Assembly (NCBI GenBank): GCA_002438635.1
Contig: DJPX01000004.1
Span: forward strand, 9,965 to 73,964
DNA length: 64,000 nt
From: Bacteroidales bacterium UBA6401
Lineage (GTDB): Bacteria; Bacteroidota; Bacteroidia; Bacteroidales; UBA932
Reading direction: 5' to 3'
The notes below the pieces were generated by a model, which saw only the letters and a program-made list of their open reading frames with translations, ran no database searches and had not been told where the DNA came from. A program made the position numbers and the translations under genes. Shown piece after piece: positions 17,273 to 25,658 of the stretch; positions within the stretch are counted from its first letter, which is position 1, and every line of letters begins with the position of its first letter.

Positions 17273-19642
17273 CTAATTAAAGAAATCTTCCGAACTATCT
17301 CGCTTTCCGAAAAATTCTTCCGCATTATCTTCGGTCTCTATATCACCTCCCGTACAACTCAAATCAAGGGTCATGCCCACCGGAGCGTCAAAAGTATCTA
17401 ATTCGCTAATATCCAGATAAGGGTCTTTTAGACATTTCTGCATAAAAATACCCCATACCGGCAGAGCCATATTAGAACCACTTCCTAATGCCAACTCTTT
17501 AAAATGCACCATTCTATCTTCTCCTCCTACCCATACTCCAGCCGTAATTTTAGGGGTATAGCCTATAAACCATCCATCAGAGTTGTCGTTAGTCGTACCT
17601 GTTTTCCCACCTATTTCACCTTTTAGCTTATACCTGTTTCTTAACCGTACACCTGTACCATGGTTAATTACACCTTCCATCAGGTTTACCATAAGATAAG
17701 CAGTGCGATCACTTATAGCTTCCGTATGCTTATTGGTGAATTCTGTAATTAGATTTCCTTCATTATCCTCTATCCTTGTTACGAAAAGCGGCGCAGCATA
17801 AACACCTTTTGAAGGGAAGGTATTAAAAGCAGATACCATCTCACATAGCGTAAGATCAGCCGGCCCTACGCATAACGAATACACCTCGTCAAAGTGGCTC
17901 ACTATTCCCATCTTTCGCATCATCTTTCCCATGGCGGCAGGCCCAAACTGTTTCATAAGGTAGGCCGAAATATTGTTCGAACTATGTGTAAGCCCCCATT
18001 TAAGAGTCACTGTCCTCCCTATATAATCGGCTCTGTCCGTACTTCTCGGAGTCCAAGTCTCGTCATTAACCTTAAAGGTCTGCGGCATATTAACCACCTT
18101 ATCACACGGAGTCATACCTTCTTGCATAGCAAGTGTATAGAGAAAAGGTTTAATGGTACTTCCCACCTGTCGTTTCCCTTGACGGACATTATCATATTTG
18201 AAATACTTATATGATGGACCTCCCACATAAGCCCTTACCTCTCCCGTTCCCGGTTCAATAGCCATAAAAGACGCGCGCAAAATTGATTTACAATATTTTA
18301 TGGAATCGTTAGGTGTCATAACCGTGTCCACATAGCCCTTATCATTCCACGCGAAAACTCTCATTTCTACAGGCTTGTCGAACTGGGCTAGAATTTCTTT
18401 TTCGGAAAGACCTTCCTTGCGGCCCACGCGATAACGCTCACTCCATTTTCTGGCTTGTCGCATTATAGTATTATACGTGGAAGTGTCTATATCATTAGGA
18501 TAAGGAGGACGTCGTCGGGTACGTATCTCTTTAGTGAAAAGAGGCTGCAGATTTTTAGAAAGTTGTTCCCGCACGGCTTCTTCAGCGTAACGCTGCATAC
18601 GAGAATTGAGCGTTACATATATCTTCAATCCGTCTCTATCAAGATTATACTTTTCTCCATTAGGCTTTTTGTGCTTGTTAAGCCAACCATAGAATTCATC
18701 CTGAGCCCATCTTATGGTATCTGCAATATATTCATCTTCATAAAGATAACGGTTTCGTTTCGGTTTCGATGCACTCATCTCCCGCCTAATCATATCTCTA
18801 AAATATGGGGCTAATCCTGAATTATGATCCTGCACGCTATAATGTAGTTCGATAGGACTGCTTTGAGCCAACACTTTATCTGCATCGGAGATAAAGCCAG
18901 CCTTGTTCATCTGAGCTATCACAAAGTCTCTACGACCTTTTGCAGCCTCAGGATGAAGCGCAGCATTATAACGGGTAGGCTTATTAACAGCTCCGACCAG
19001 CAAGGCTGCTTCTTGAATATTTAACTCTGAAGGCTCCTTATCAAAAAAAGTTTCACTAGCCGCCTTTATTCCATAAGCACCGCTTCCATAGAATATGGAA
19101 TTAAGATACATAGCTACTATTTCTTCCTTAGTATAATTACGCTCCAACTTTACAGCTGTAACCCATTCCTTCAACTTAATCCAGACCAACGAAACATATT
19201 TTGCCCCAGGGAATCCGGTAAGCAATTCCTGACGAGGATAAAGAGTCTTGGCGAGCTGTTGCGTTATAGTACTTCCTCCACCCTGACTAGAATCCCTTAA
19301 AAGCAGCGTTTTAAAAAGTACCCTTCCCAGACTTTGAAAATCTATACCACAATGACTATAAAACCTCGCATCTTCCGTAGCTATGGCAGCATTGATCACA
19401 TTTGGAGAAATGTCATCATAAGATACGTATGTCCTATTTTCTATGTGAAATGTACTGATCACCACCCCATCTGAGGAAATCAGACGAGTCGCTAAATTAT
19501 TATTAGGATGCTCCAATTCCTCAAATGAAGGAATCTGAGCGAACTTCACCACCGAAATTATGAGAACCGTCATCACCAAAAAAGGCAATGTGAAAAGTAC
19601 CCAAAACCATATAGTAATCTTTTTTCGCGTCCTTTCTTTCAT
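17273..19642 (-). CDS. mrcA: Penicillin-binding protein 1A (bifunctional)
   Basis: Class A PBPs polymerise lipid II with a GT51 domain and cross-link with a transpeptidase domain outside the membrane. Numbering from the longer start at 19663: transmembrane helix about 19-41, GT51 motifs ATEDARFYSHCGID (catalytic E97) and GGGSTITQQLAKTLY, then transpeptidase motifs STIK (S502 nucleophile, K505), SSN (561-563) and KTGTT (687). All are intact. I prefer the start at 19642 (MKERTRKK), since a -7 element (TATTTTTG) at 19651-19658 would lie inside the longer frame; 19663 remains possible. It heads the operon pbp1A-hydrolase-murF-ddl-prmC and is divergent from topA. Confidence 0.93.
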   Translation of the reverse strand: MKERTRKKITIWFWVLFTLPFLVMTVLIISVVKFAQIPSFEELEHPNNNLATRLISSDGVVISTFHIENRTYVSYDDISPNVINAAIATEDARFYSHCGIDFQSLGRVLFKTLLLRDSSQGGGSTITQQLAKTLYPRQELLTGFPGAKYVSLVWIKLKEWVTAVKLERNYTKEEIVAMYLNSIFYGSGAYGIKAASETFFDKEPSELNIQEAALLVGAVNKPTRYNAALHPEAAKGRRDFVIAQMNKAGFISDADKVLAQSSPIELHYSVQDHNSGLAPYFRDMIRREMSASKPKRNRYLYEDEYIADTIRWAQDEFYGWLNKHKKPNGEKYNLDRDGLKIYVTLNSRMQRYAEEAVREQLSKNLQPLFTKEIRTRRRPPYPNDIDTSTYNTIMRQARKWSERYRVGRKEGLSEKEILAQFDKPVEMRVFAWNDKGYVDTVMTPNDSIKYCKSILRASFMAIEPGTGEVRAYVGGPSYKYFKYDNVRQGKRQVGSTIKPFLYTLAMQEGMTPCDKVVNMPQTFKVNDETWTPRSTDRADYIGRTVTLKWGLTHSSNNISAYLMKQFGPAAMGKMMRKMGIVSHFDEVYSLCVGPADLTLCEMVSAFNTFPSKGVYAAPLFVTRIEDNEGNLITEFTNKHTEAISDRTAYLMVNLMEGVINHGTGVRLRNRYKLKGEIGGKTGTTNDNSDGWFIGYTPKITAGVWVGGEDRMVHFKELALGSGSNMALPVWGIFMQKCLKDPYLDISELDTFDAPVGMTLDLSCTGGDIETEDNAEEFFGKRDSSEDFFN

Positions 19643-19650
19643 AATAGGCA

Positions 19651-19658
19651 CAAAAATA
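19651..19658 (-). promoter_or_regulatory. -7 promoter element of the PBP1A operon
   Basis: The minus strand reads TATTTTTG, a perfect TAnnTTTG. It lies 8 bases before the ATG at 19642, which would give a nearly leaderless mRNA and argues for that start. No TTTG lies at the expected distance upstream, so support is partial. Confidence 0.4.
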
Positions 19659-19668
19659 CTCATTTAAT

Positions 19669-19700
19669 TTTGAAAATTCCTTTATTTGTGATAATCTTTG
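19669..19700 (+). promoter_or_regulatory. Promoter of topA
   Basis: TTTG (19669-19672), a 20-base spacer and AATCTTTG (19693-19700) match the Bacteroidota housekeeping promoter TTTG-N19-21-TAnnTTTG with one mismatch. The topA ATG is only 4 bases after the -7 element, so the mRNA should be leaderless or nearly so. Confidence 0.55.
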
Positions 19701-19704
19701 CATT

Positions 19705-21978
19705 ATGAAATTGGTAATAGTCGAATCCCCGCATAAGGCGGAAACAATTCAAAAATATTTAGGAAAGGATTATAAAGTAGTCTCTTCCAAGGGGCACATT
19801 CGCGATCTTCAAGAAAAAGAATTAAGTGTGGATGTAAACAACGGATTTACGCCAGAATATGTAATTCCCACAGATAAAAAGAAGATAGTCAGCGAATTAA
19901 AAGAATTGGCAAAGAAAGCGGACATGGTTTATCTTGCATCCGATGAAGACCGTGAAGGAGAAGCTATATCGTGGCACCTGATGGAAACTCTGGGGCTCGA
20001 TCCGGAAAAGACACAACGTATAACTTTCCACGAAATTACGAAAAATGCCATTCTAGAGGCACTGAAACACCCTCGAAAAGTCAATATGAATTTAGTTGAC
20101 GCCCAGCAAGCCAGAAGAGTATTGGATAGACTAGTCGGATACGAACTTTCCCCGGTACTATGGAGAAAAATCAAAAGAGGTCTGTCCGCAGGACGAGTAC
20201 AATCAGTGGCCCTCAGGCTGGTTACAGATAAGGAAAGGGAGATATTGGCATTCCACCCTCAAGCATACTATAAGGTTGACGGACTTTTCAAAGTAGGCAA
20301 AAATAAAGTAAAAGGAAGTCTTGAAGAGAAATTCAAAACTCAGGACGATGCCGAAAAATTTCTCGAAGACAGTATTGGAGCTACATACACTGTCGCCTCC
20401 ATCGAGAAAAAGGAGGGTATAAGGATGCCGGCGGCACCTTTCACCACCTCTACCTTACAACAAGAGGCTGGTAGAAAACTTAAATATTCCGTTAGCCAGA
20501 CTATGCGCATTGCCCAAACCCTCTATGAAAGAGGTCTCATCACCTATATGCGTACCGACTCCACTAACCTTTCTTCGCTAGCAATAAATACGGCCAAGGA
20601 TTATATTACAGAGCATTACGGCCCTGCTTATTCTCACCCTCGCCAGTTCAAGACTCATACTAAAGGGGCACAGGAGGCACATGAAGCAATAAGACCGACC
20701 TTTATCGAAAATACCTCTATAGAAGGCAACGCCCAAGAACAAAAACTCTACACCCTTATATGGAAACGCACCGTAGCATGTCAAATGGCCGAAGCCAAAC
20801 TCCTAAATACCAATATAAAAGTCGGGCTTGACAAGAGAGCAGAGCATTACATCCTACAGTCCAGTGAAATCCTTTTCGACGGATTCCTAAAACTCTACAT
20901 CGAGGGACACGATGACGAAGAGGATGAGAACGAGTTAAGCCTCCTGCCTCCTATGAATGTAGGCGATACCCTAGCGGCTGTATCCATTGAGGCCAATTGC
21001 AAATTCACTCAAGCTCCCCATCGTTTCTCCGAGCCTTCGCTTGTAAAAAAATTGGAAGAATTAGGGATTGGCCGACCATCTACATACGCTCCTACCATTA
21101 GCACACTCACCACCGGCCGTGGATACCTAGTAAAAGGAGATAAAACAGGAGAGAGCGTGATGGTAACTAACCTTAAATTAATAGCTGGCGTTATTAGCAA
21201 AGAAGAAAAGGAAGAAGTCATAGGAGCAGAAAAGGGCAGGTTACTTCCAACCGAGATTGGTATGGTCGTGAGCGACTATCTTGTGGGAAACTTCTCTGAT
21301 ATCCTTAATTATGGGTTTACCGCGGGAGTAGAAAACGACTTCGATAAGATAGCAGAAGGAGATCTTGATTGGCACAAATGTATAGGATCTTTCTACACTC
21401 CATTTCACGAAGAAGTAGATAAAGCACTTAATGACAAGCAATACCATAAAGTTGAAAGGGAACTTGGCATAGATCCTTCAGACGGAAAGAAAGTAGTAGC
21501 AAAATTAGGCCAATTCGGTCCTTATGTGCAAAAAGGCGACGATTCCGAAAAAATATATGCCAGTCTAGGTAAAGGACAACTGATAGAAAGTATAACACTT
21601 GAAGATGCTTTAAAACTATTCTCTCTGCCTAGAAAAATGGGAGAATTCGAAGGAAACGAAATAGTTCTAAAGAAAGGTAAATTCGGGGCCTATATGCAAT
21701 ACGGAACACGCAACATATCCCTGCCGAAGGGCGATGATCCGCTTAAATTGACACTTCAGGACTGTATTGACATCATACAAAAAACTCCTGCTAAAACCGC
21801 TATCCATGAGTGGGGAAATATCAGTGTACTGAATGGTCCGTTTGGTCCATACATTAAAGCTGAAGGTAAAAACTATAAACTACCTAAAGGCACTGACCCT
21901 GCGCTACTCACTGAAGATCAGTGTAAAGAGATAATCAACACCCAATCACCAACCCAAAAAAGAAAATCTAAAAAATGA
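19705..21978 (+). CDS. topA: DNA topoisomerase I
   Basis: TopA relaxes negative supercoils by cutting one DNA strand. The Toprim domain is at the start (VIVESPHKAETIQKYLG with E7; DEDREGEA with D80, D82 and E84 as metal ligands). The active-site tyrosine is Y281 in YMRTDST. The type IA core continues through IGRPSTYAPTISTL. The C-terminal part has three glycine-rich repeats (KLGQFGPYVQKGD, KKGKFGAYMQYGT and LNGPFGPYIKAEG) instead of the four-cysteine zinc fingers of E. coli TopA, as is usual in Bacteroidota. The length, 757 residues, is typical. It overlaps the downstream Lrp-type regulator gene by 4 bases (ATGA). Confidence 0.96.
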   Translation: MKLVIVESPHKAETIQKYLGKDYKVVSSKGHIRDLQEKELSVDVNNGFTPEYVIPTDKKKIVSELKELAKKADMVYLASDEDREGEAISWHLMETLGLDPEKTQRITFHEITKNAILEALKHPRKVNMNLVDAQQARRVLDRLVGYELSPVLWRKIKRGLSAGRVQSVALRLVTDKEREILAFHPQAYYKVDGLFKVGKNKVKGSLEEKFKTQDDAEKFLEDSIGATYTVASIEKKEGIRMPAAPFTTSTLQQEAGRKLKYSVSQTMRIAQTLYERGLITYMRTDSTNLSSLAINTAKDYITEHYGPAYSHPRQFKTHTKGAQEAHEAIRPTFIENTSIEGNAQEQKLYTLIWKRTVACQMAEAKLLNTNIKVGLDKRAEHYILQSSEILFDGFLKLYIEGHDDEEDENELSLLPPMNVGDTLAAVSIEANCKFTQAPHRFSEPSLVKKLEELGIGRPSTYAPTISTLTTGRGYLVKGDKTGESVMVTNLKLIAGVISKEEKEEVIGAEKGRLLPTEIGMVVSDYLVGNFSDILNYGFTAGVENDFDKIAEGDLDWHKCIGSFYTPFHEEVDKALNDKQYHKVERELGIDPSDGKKVVAKLGQFGPYVQKGDDSEKIYASLGKGQLIESITLEDALKLFSLPRKMGEFEGNEIVLKKGKFGAYMQYGTRNISLPKGDDPLKLTLQDCIDIIQKTPAKTAIHEWGNISVLNGPFGPYIKAEGKNYKLPKGTDPALLTEDQCKEIINTQSPTQKRKSKK

Positions 21979-22445
21979 ATGAACACTACAAACTAGATGA
22001 GATGGATAGGATAATCCTTGCCAATCTCATTAACGATGCCAGAAAACCTTATTTGGAAATTGCACGTGAATGCAAAGTTTCAGGTGCCGCTATACACCAA
22101 AGAGTGAAAAAACTAGAGGAAGCGGGGATCATCCTCGGATCATCCACTTTGATAAAACCTATATCAATAGGTTACTCAATATGCGCTTTTATGTTTTTAA
22201 ACCTTACCGAAAACAATAAATATCAAGAAGTTATAAAAGCACTGGAAGACATTCACGAAATCGTGGAATGCCACTTCATAACTGGACGTAGCGCTCTTCT
22301 TATAAAATTATACTGTGAAGACAATGCACATCTTATGGAAGTAGTGCTAAACACTGTTCAAAAAATTCCATACGTACAGTCTTCTGAAACTATGGTCTCA
22401 CTTGATGAACCTATCAATAGGCAAATATGGGTTCATAAGCCTTGA
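21975..22445 (+). CDS. Lrp/AsnC family transcriptional regulator
   Basis: The 156-residue protein has the standard layout: an N-terminal helix-turn-helix (LDEMDRIILANLINDARKPYLEIARECKVSGAAIHQRVKKLEEAGII, about 7-53) and a C-terminal RAM ligand-binding domain (from about 65) with the GRSALLIKLYCEDNAHL block. Such proteins form dimers or octamers and respond to amino acids. The targets are unknown. Translation is probably coupled to topA through the ATGA overlap. The 3' end overlaps the convergent ispD gene by 13 bases, which would allow antisense interference between the two transcripts. Confidence 0.92.
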   Translation: MNEHYKLDEMDRIILANLINDARKPYLEIARECKVSGAAIHQRVKKLEEAGIILGSSTLIKPISIGYSICAFMFLNLTENNKYQEVIKALEDIHEIVECHFITGRSALLIKLYCEDNAHLMEVVLNTVQKIPYVQSSETMVSLDEPINRQIWVHKP

Positions 22446-23137
22446 TAGACTTTTTCCAAGAATTCCAAATCTTCAGGAGTCGTAACTTTTATGTTATATC
22501 TCTCTCCAAGAATATAGATAAGAGGCGTTTTATCATCACTTACCACAGAAGCATCGTCTGTGTAGTCTGGCGAAAAACCTCTTTGATATGCTTTCTTTAG
22601 TACACTGGTGGGAAAAGCTTGTGGGGTCTGTGCTCCAAAAAGCAAATTCCGATTAGGCGCAGGAGCACCGCTTTCCACATATTCTCCATCCACCGTTGAT
22701 TTAACAAGAGATTTTAAGGTATCGGTCACTGGAACTACGGGGACCACACTCTCCCCGTCCATAGCCCTAGATGCAATTTCCCTTATTAATGATTCACTGA
22801 CCATAGGCCTTACACCATCGTGTACCAATACTATCCCATCGTCATCGCGAATATAAGAGAGCGCGTTTTTTACAGAGTGAAACCGAGTAATCCCGCCCTC
22901 TACAAGTATCTGTGGGTGCTCGAAATTAGCCTGCCTGCAGATGTCCTTCCACGTTTTGAAATGGATTTTCGGTAGCACCACCAGCACTTTTGCCTCAGGC
23001 AAAGCATCTACAAAACGCTGAACCGTATGTAGAAGAATCGGTTTTCCGGCCAATTCCAGAAACTGTTTCGGAGTTCGCGTGCGCATCCTCGTGCCGGAAC
23101 CTCCGGCAACGAATATTATATAGATATTTTTTGACAT
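22433..23137 (-). CDS. ispD: 2-C-methyl-D-erythritol 4-phosphate cytidylyltransferase
   Basis: IspD transfers CMP to methylerythritol phosphate in the MEP isoprenoid pathway, in the cytoplasm. The nucleotide-binding motif VAGGSGTRMRTRTPKQFLELAGKPI (about 10-34) has the conserved GxGxR...PKQ residues. VLVHDGVRPMVS (about 103), GAPAPNRNLLFGAQTPQAF and DDASVV follow the family pattern. The length, 234 residues, is standard. The ATG at 23137 lies 8 bases after a -7 element (23146-23153), so the mRNA would have almost no leader. The tail overlaps the Lrp-type gene by 13 bases on the opposite strand. Confidence 0.95.
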   Translation of the reverse strand: MSKNIYIIFVAGGSGTRMRTRTPKQFLELAGKPILLHTVQRFVDALPEAKVLVVLPKIHFKTWKDICRQANFEHPQILVEGGITRFHSVKNALSYIRDDDGIVLVHDGVRPMVSESLIREIASRAMDGESVVPVVPVTDTLKSLVKSTVDGEYVESGAPAPNRNLLFGAQTPQAFPTSVLKKAYQRGFSPDYTDDASVVSDDKTPLIYILGERYNIKVTTPEDLEFLEKVYQGL

Positions 23138-23145
23138 TCGACATA

Positions 23146-23153
23146 CAAAAATA
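23146..23153 (-). promoter_or_regulatory. -7 promoter element of ispD
   Basis: On the minus strand TATTTTTG matches TAnnTTTG exactly and lies 8 bases before the ispD ATG. No good -33 box is seen. It forms a divergent pair with the mreB-side element at 23168-23175. Confidence 0.4.
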
Positions 23154-23167
23154 CTAACAAATTTATT

Positions 23168-23175
23168 TATTTTTG
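23168..23175 (+). promoter_or_regulatory. -7 promoter element of the mre-rod operon
   Basis: TATTTTTG matches TAnnTTTG exactly. Transcription from here would begin near 23181 and give mreB a leader of about 130 bases, which contains the complementary segments described at 23206-23285. No TTTG is present at the right distance upstream. Confidence 0.4.
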
Positions 23176-23205
23176 TAAAGAATCATTCTTTCAATGACGT
23201 AGACA

Positions 23206-23285
23206 ATAGTTTGTGTGTGGGATTAAGTTTCGCTGTACGCACAAACTATCATATAATTAAACAATTATTGACATGCGAAACTTAA
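23206..23285 (+). promoter_or_regulatory. Structured mreB leader, possible pseudoknot
   Basis: Bases 23206-23218 pair with 23237-23249 (13 bp, one G-U). The 18-base loop of this hairpin contains TTAAGTTTCGC (23223-23233), which is perfectly complementary to GCGAAACTTAA at 23275-23285, 25 bases before the mreB ATG. The two helices are interleaved, so they make an H-type pseudoknot or two competing folds. It is a candidate control element for the rod-shape operon. No known riboswitch class is recognised. Confidence 0.5.
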
Positions 23286-23310
23286 GTAATGTAACAACAG
23301 AAAAATCGAT

Positions 23311-24333
23311 ATGGCATTCGGATTTCTTAATCAAGAATTAGCAATAGATCTCGGCACAGCTAACACCATTATCTATCAAAATGGGGTTATAGTATTGGAC
23401 GAGCCGAGCATAGTGGCAGTAGATGTAGCCACAGGAAAATGCCTTGCAATAGGAAGCGAGGCGAAGAAAATGCACGAGCGCATTAACCCTACACTTAAAA
23501 CCATACGCCCACTAAAAGATGGAGTAATTGCCGATTTCAACGCTGCAGAGATGATGATACGTGGGTTTATCCGTCAAGTAAGCAAAAGGAAGAACAGTTT
23601 GTTTTCTCCCAATTTAAAAGTCGTAATTGGCATTCCATCAGGAAGTACGGAAGTGGAGATTCGTGCAGTACGCGACTCCACAGAGCATGCCGGGGGAAGG
23701 GATGTCTATCTAATTTTCGAGCCTATGGCTGCAGCCTTAGGAATCGGCCTTGATGTAGAAGCACCTAAAGGACACATGGTGGTCGACATAGGCGGTGGCA
23801 CCACAGAAATAGCCGTCATTTCGCTAGGAGGTTTAGTACAACAAGATAGCATAAGAGTAGCCGGCGATGTATTTACTAACGACATCCAATATTACCTGCG
23901 CCAGCAACATAACATCAAAGTAGGAGAGAGTACGGCGGAAAAAATAAAATGGGCAGTTGGCTCCGTTCTTCCAGAACTCGAAGACGAGCCAGAACCATAC
24001 GTAGTCAATGGCCCTAACATAATGACAGCCCATCCTGTAGAGGCTACCATAACCTATCAGGAAATTGCTCACTGTCTGGATAAAAGCATAGCTAAAATAG
24101 AAACATCCATAATGCATGTGCTTGAAATGACGCCACCTGAATTATACTCCGACATCATCGAAAACGGAATCTATCTTTCTGGCGGTGGCGCGCTGCTAAG
24201 AGGATTGGCCAAAAGACTTACGGATAAAGTGAACATTAAGTTCATAGTAGCTGAGGATCCACTTCACGCTGTAGCCAGAGGGACCTGCAAAGCCATCAAA
24301 AACACTGATAGATATAAATTTTTGATGAGGTAA
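23311..24333 (+). CDS. mreB: Rod shape-determining protein MreB
   Basis: MreB is the bacterial actin that guides the elongation machinery along the inner face of the membrane. The actin-type ATPase motifs are present: phosphate 1 LAIDLGTANTIIY (about 10-22), phosphate 2 VVDIGGGTTEIAVISLGG (about 157-174) and adenosine motif YLSGGGALLRGL (about 288-299). The length, 340 residues, is standard. It is the first gene of the mreB-mreC-mreD-mrdA-rodA operon with intergenic gaps of 1-2 bases, and it has an unusually long, structured leader (23206-23285). Confidence 0.96.
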   Translation: MAFGFLNQELAIDLGTANTIIYQNGVIVLDEPSIVAVDVATGKCLAIGSEAKKMHERINPTLKTIRPLKDGVIADFNAAEMMIRGFIRQVSKRKNSLFSPNLKVVIGIPSGSTEVEIRAVRDSTEHAGGRDVYLIFEPMAAALGIGLDVEAPKGHMVVDIGGGTTEIAVISLGGLVQQDSIRVAGDVFTNDIQYYLRQQHNIKVGESTAEKIKWAVGSVLPELEDEPEPYVVNGPNIMTAHPVEATITYQEIAHCLDKSIAKIETSIMHVLEMTPPELYSDIIENGIYLSGGGALLRGLAKRLTDKVNIKFIVAEDPLHAVARGTCKAIKNTDRYKFLMR

Positions 24334-24334
24334 A

Positions 24335-25147
24335 ATGGCAGTCCCCGGCAAGGCAAGAAAGACTATTGTCACAGCAGCAATCTTCATCGTTTTGGAGCTT
24401 GCTGCTGTTGCTATACTGCGGGCCTCAAATTCTATTCAAAGCGTATGGCTTAATAGACTTTCACTTGAGATAAAAGCATGGGTATGGGGCAAGAGTGATG
24501 CCGTAAAAAGTTACTTTGCCCTAAAAAACAAAAATTTATATCTCGAAGAAGAGAACATTAAACTCTCCGAGGAACTAAGAAAATACCAACAGCTGAAAAT
24601 TGGCACGCCTGTAGATACTATAGATACAGACATATTCGATTATATCGGGGCGCAAATAATAAAACTTAGTTTCAACCACCAGAAAAATTACTTCATTCTG
24701 GACAAAGGCTCTGAAGACGGAGTGGAAGCCAATATGGGGGTAATAAGTTCGAACGGGATAATTGGCATAATCGATGCTGTGTCGGCTCACCTATCCCACG
24801 GCAGAACCATTATGAATCCCGGAATCGGGCTCAGCGCACGTGTGGGACGAAACGGATTGGCCGGCACTATGGTATGGGACGGAATTAGCACTAACAAGGC
24901 ACTTCTGCGTGGCATACCCCTATACTTTGAAGTATCCAAATCTGATACTATTTGGACAAGTGGTTACTCAGAATTATTTCCGCGCGGCATCGCCCTAGGG
25001 ATAGTGGAGGAAACCACTACTAAAAATGGTGCGACAAAGGATGTGGTCATCGATTTATTTCAGGATATTAGATCCGTAAATTATGTGTATATAGTAAAGC
25101 CTAAGTATTCTACGGAATTGGAATATTTGAAAACAAAGGAGAACTAG
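24335..25147 (+). CDS. mreC: Rod shape-determining protein MreC
   Basis: MreC is a bitopic membrane protein whose periplasmic part activates PBP2 and links MreB to the elongasome. The 270-residue product has a short basic N-terminus (MAVPGKARKT), one transmembrane helix at about 10-28, a coiled coil at about 60-92 (KNKNLYLEEENIKLSEELRKYQ) and the beta-barrel domain containing LDKGSEDGVEANMGVISSNGIIG and DTIWTSGYSELFPRGIALGIV. Residue order and length are typical. It begins one base after the mreB stop. Confidence 0.94.
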   Translation: MAVPGKARKTIVTAAIFIVLELAAVAILRASNSIQSVWLNRLSLEIKAWVWGKSDAVKSYFALKNKNLYLEEENIKLSEELRKYQQLKIGTPVDTIDTDIFDYIGAQIIKLSFNHQKNYFILDKGSEDGVEANMGVISSNGIIGIIDAVSAHLSHGRTIMNPGIGLSARVGRNGLAGTMVWDGISTNKALLRGIPLYFEVSKSDTIWTSGYSELFPRGIALGIVEETTTKNGATKDVVIDLFQDIRSVNYVYIVKPKYSTELEYLKTKEN

Positions 25148-25149
25148 CG

Positions 25150-25656
25150 ATGAGTAAATCATACTATATGTTAGTATTCATAGCGCTCTGCATAATTCAG
25201 GTATTGTTGAACAATTATCTTAATGTGTCACAATATCTGCTTCTCTCCCTTATGCCATTGGCTTTGATGTCTATTCCATTAAATCGCTCCACAATCTCCT
25301 GCCTGCTTATTGCTTTTTTCACCGGACTTGCCGTGGATGTTATTTCCACTCCTTCTATGGGGAGCACAAGCATAGCGCTATTAGTATGCGCACTGATAAA
25401 AAACTTCGTTTTTCAATTCGTCTATGGCGACGAAATATTTTCTCTTAGAGATAGTTCACCTCTAGTGTACACTTCTGGAAAGGAAAGGATAATTTCTACA
25501 GGAATAATGTGTGGAGCATACTTCCTTTTCTATATAATTATAGATAGCGCCGGGACTATGTCCTTTACCTTTAACCTATTACGATGGTTATATTCAACTA
25601 TTGCCAGCACCATACTCTGCTGTTTATGCGCTGTGATGCTATTTAGGAGGAATTAA
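25150..25656 (+). CDS. mreD: Rod shape-determining protein MreD
   Basis: MreD is a small polytopic membrane protein of the elongasome, poorly conserved in sequence. This 168-residue product is almost entirely hydrophobic, with about five membrane-spanning segments, and has the FTGLAVDVISTPSMGSTS block typical of MreD (Gly-x-x-x-Asp). Its position between mreC and the PBP2 gene, with 2-base gaps on both sides, makes the identification secure. Confidence 0.9.
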   Translation: MSKSYYMLVFIALCIIQVLLNNYLNVSQYLLLSLMPLALMSIPLNRSTISCLLIAFFTGLAVDVISTPSMGSTSIALLVCALIKNFVFQFVYGDEIFSLRDSSPLVYTSGKERIISTGIMCGAYFLFYIIIDSAGTMSFTFNLLRWLYSTIASTILCCLCAVMLFRRN

Positions 25657-25658
25657 CA

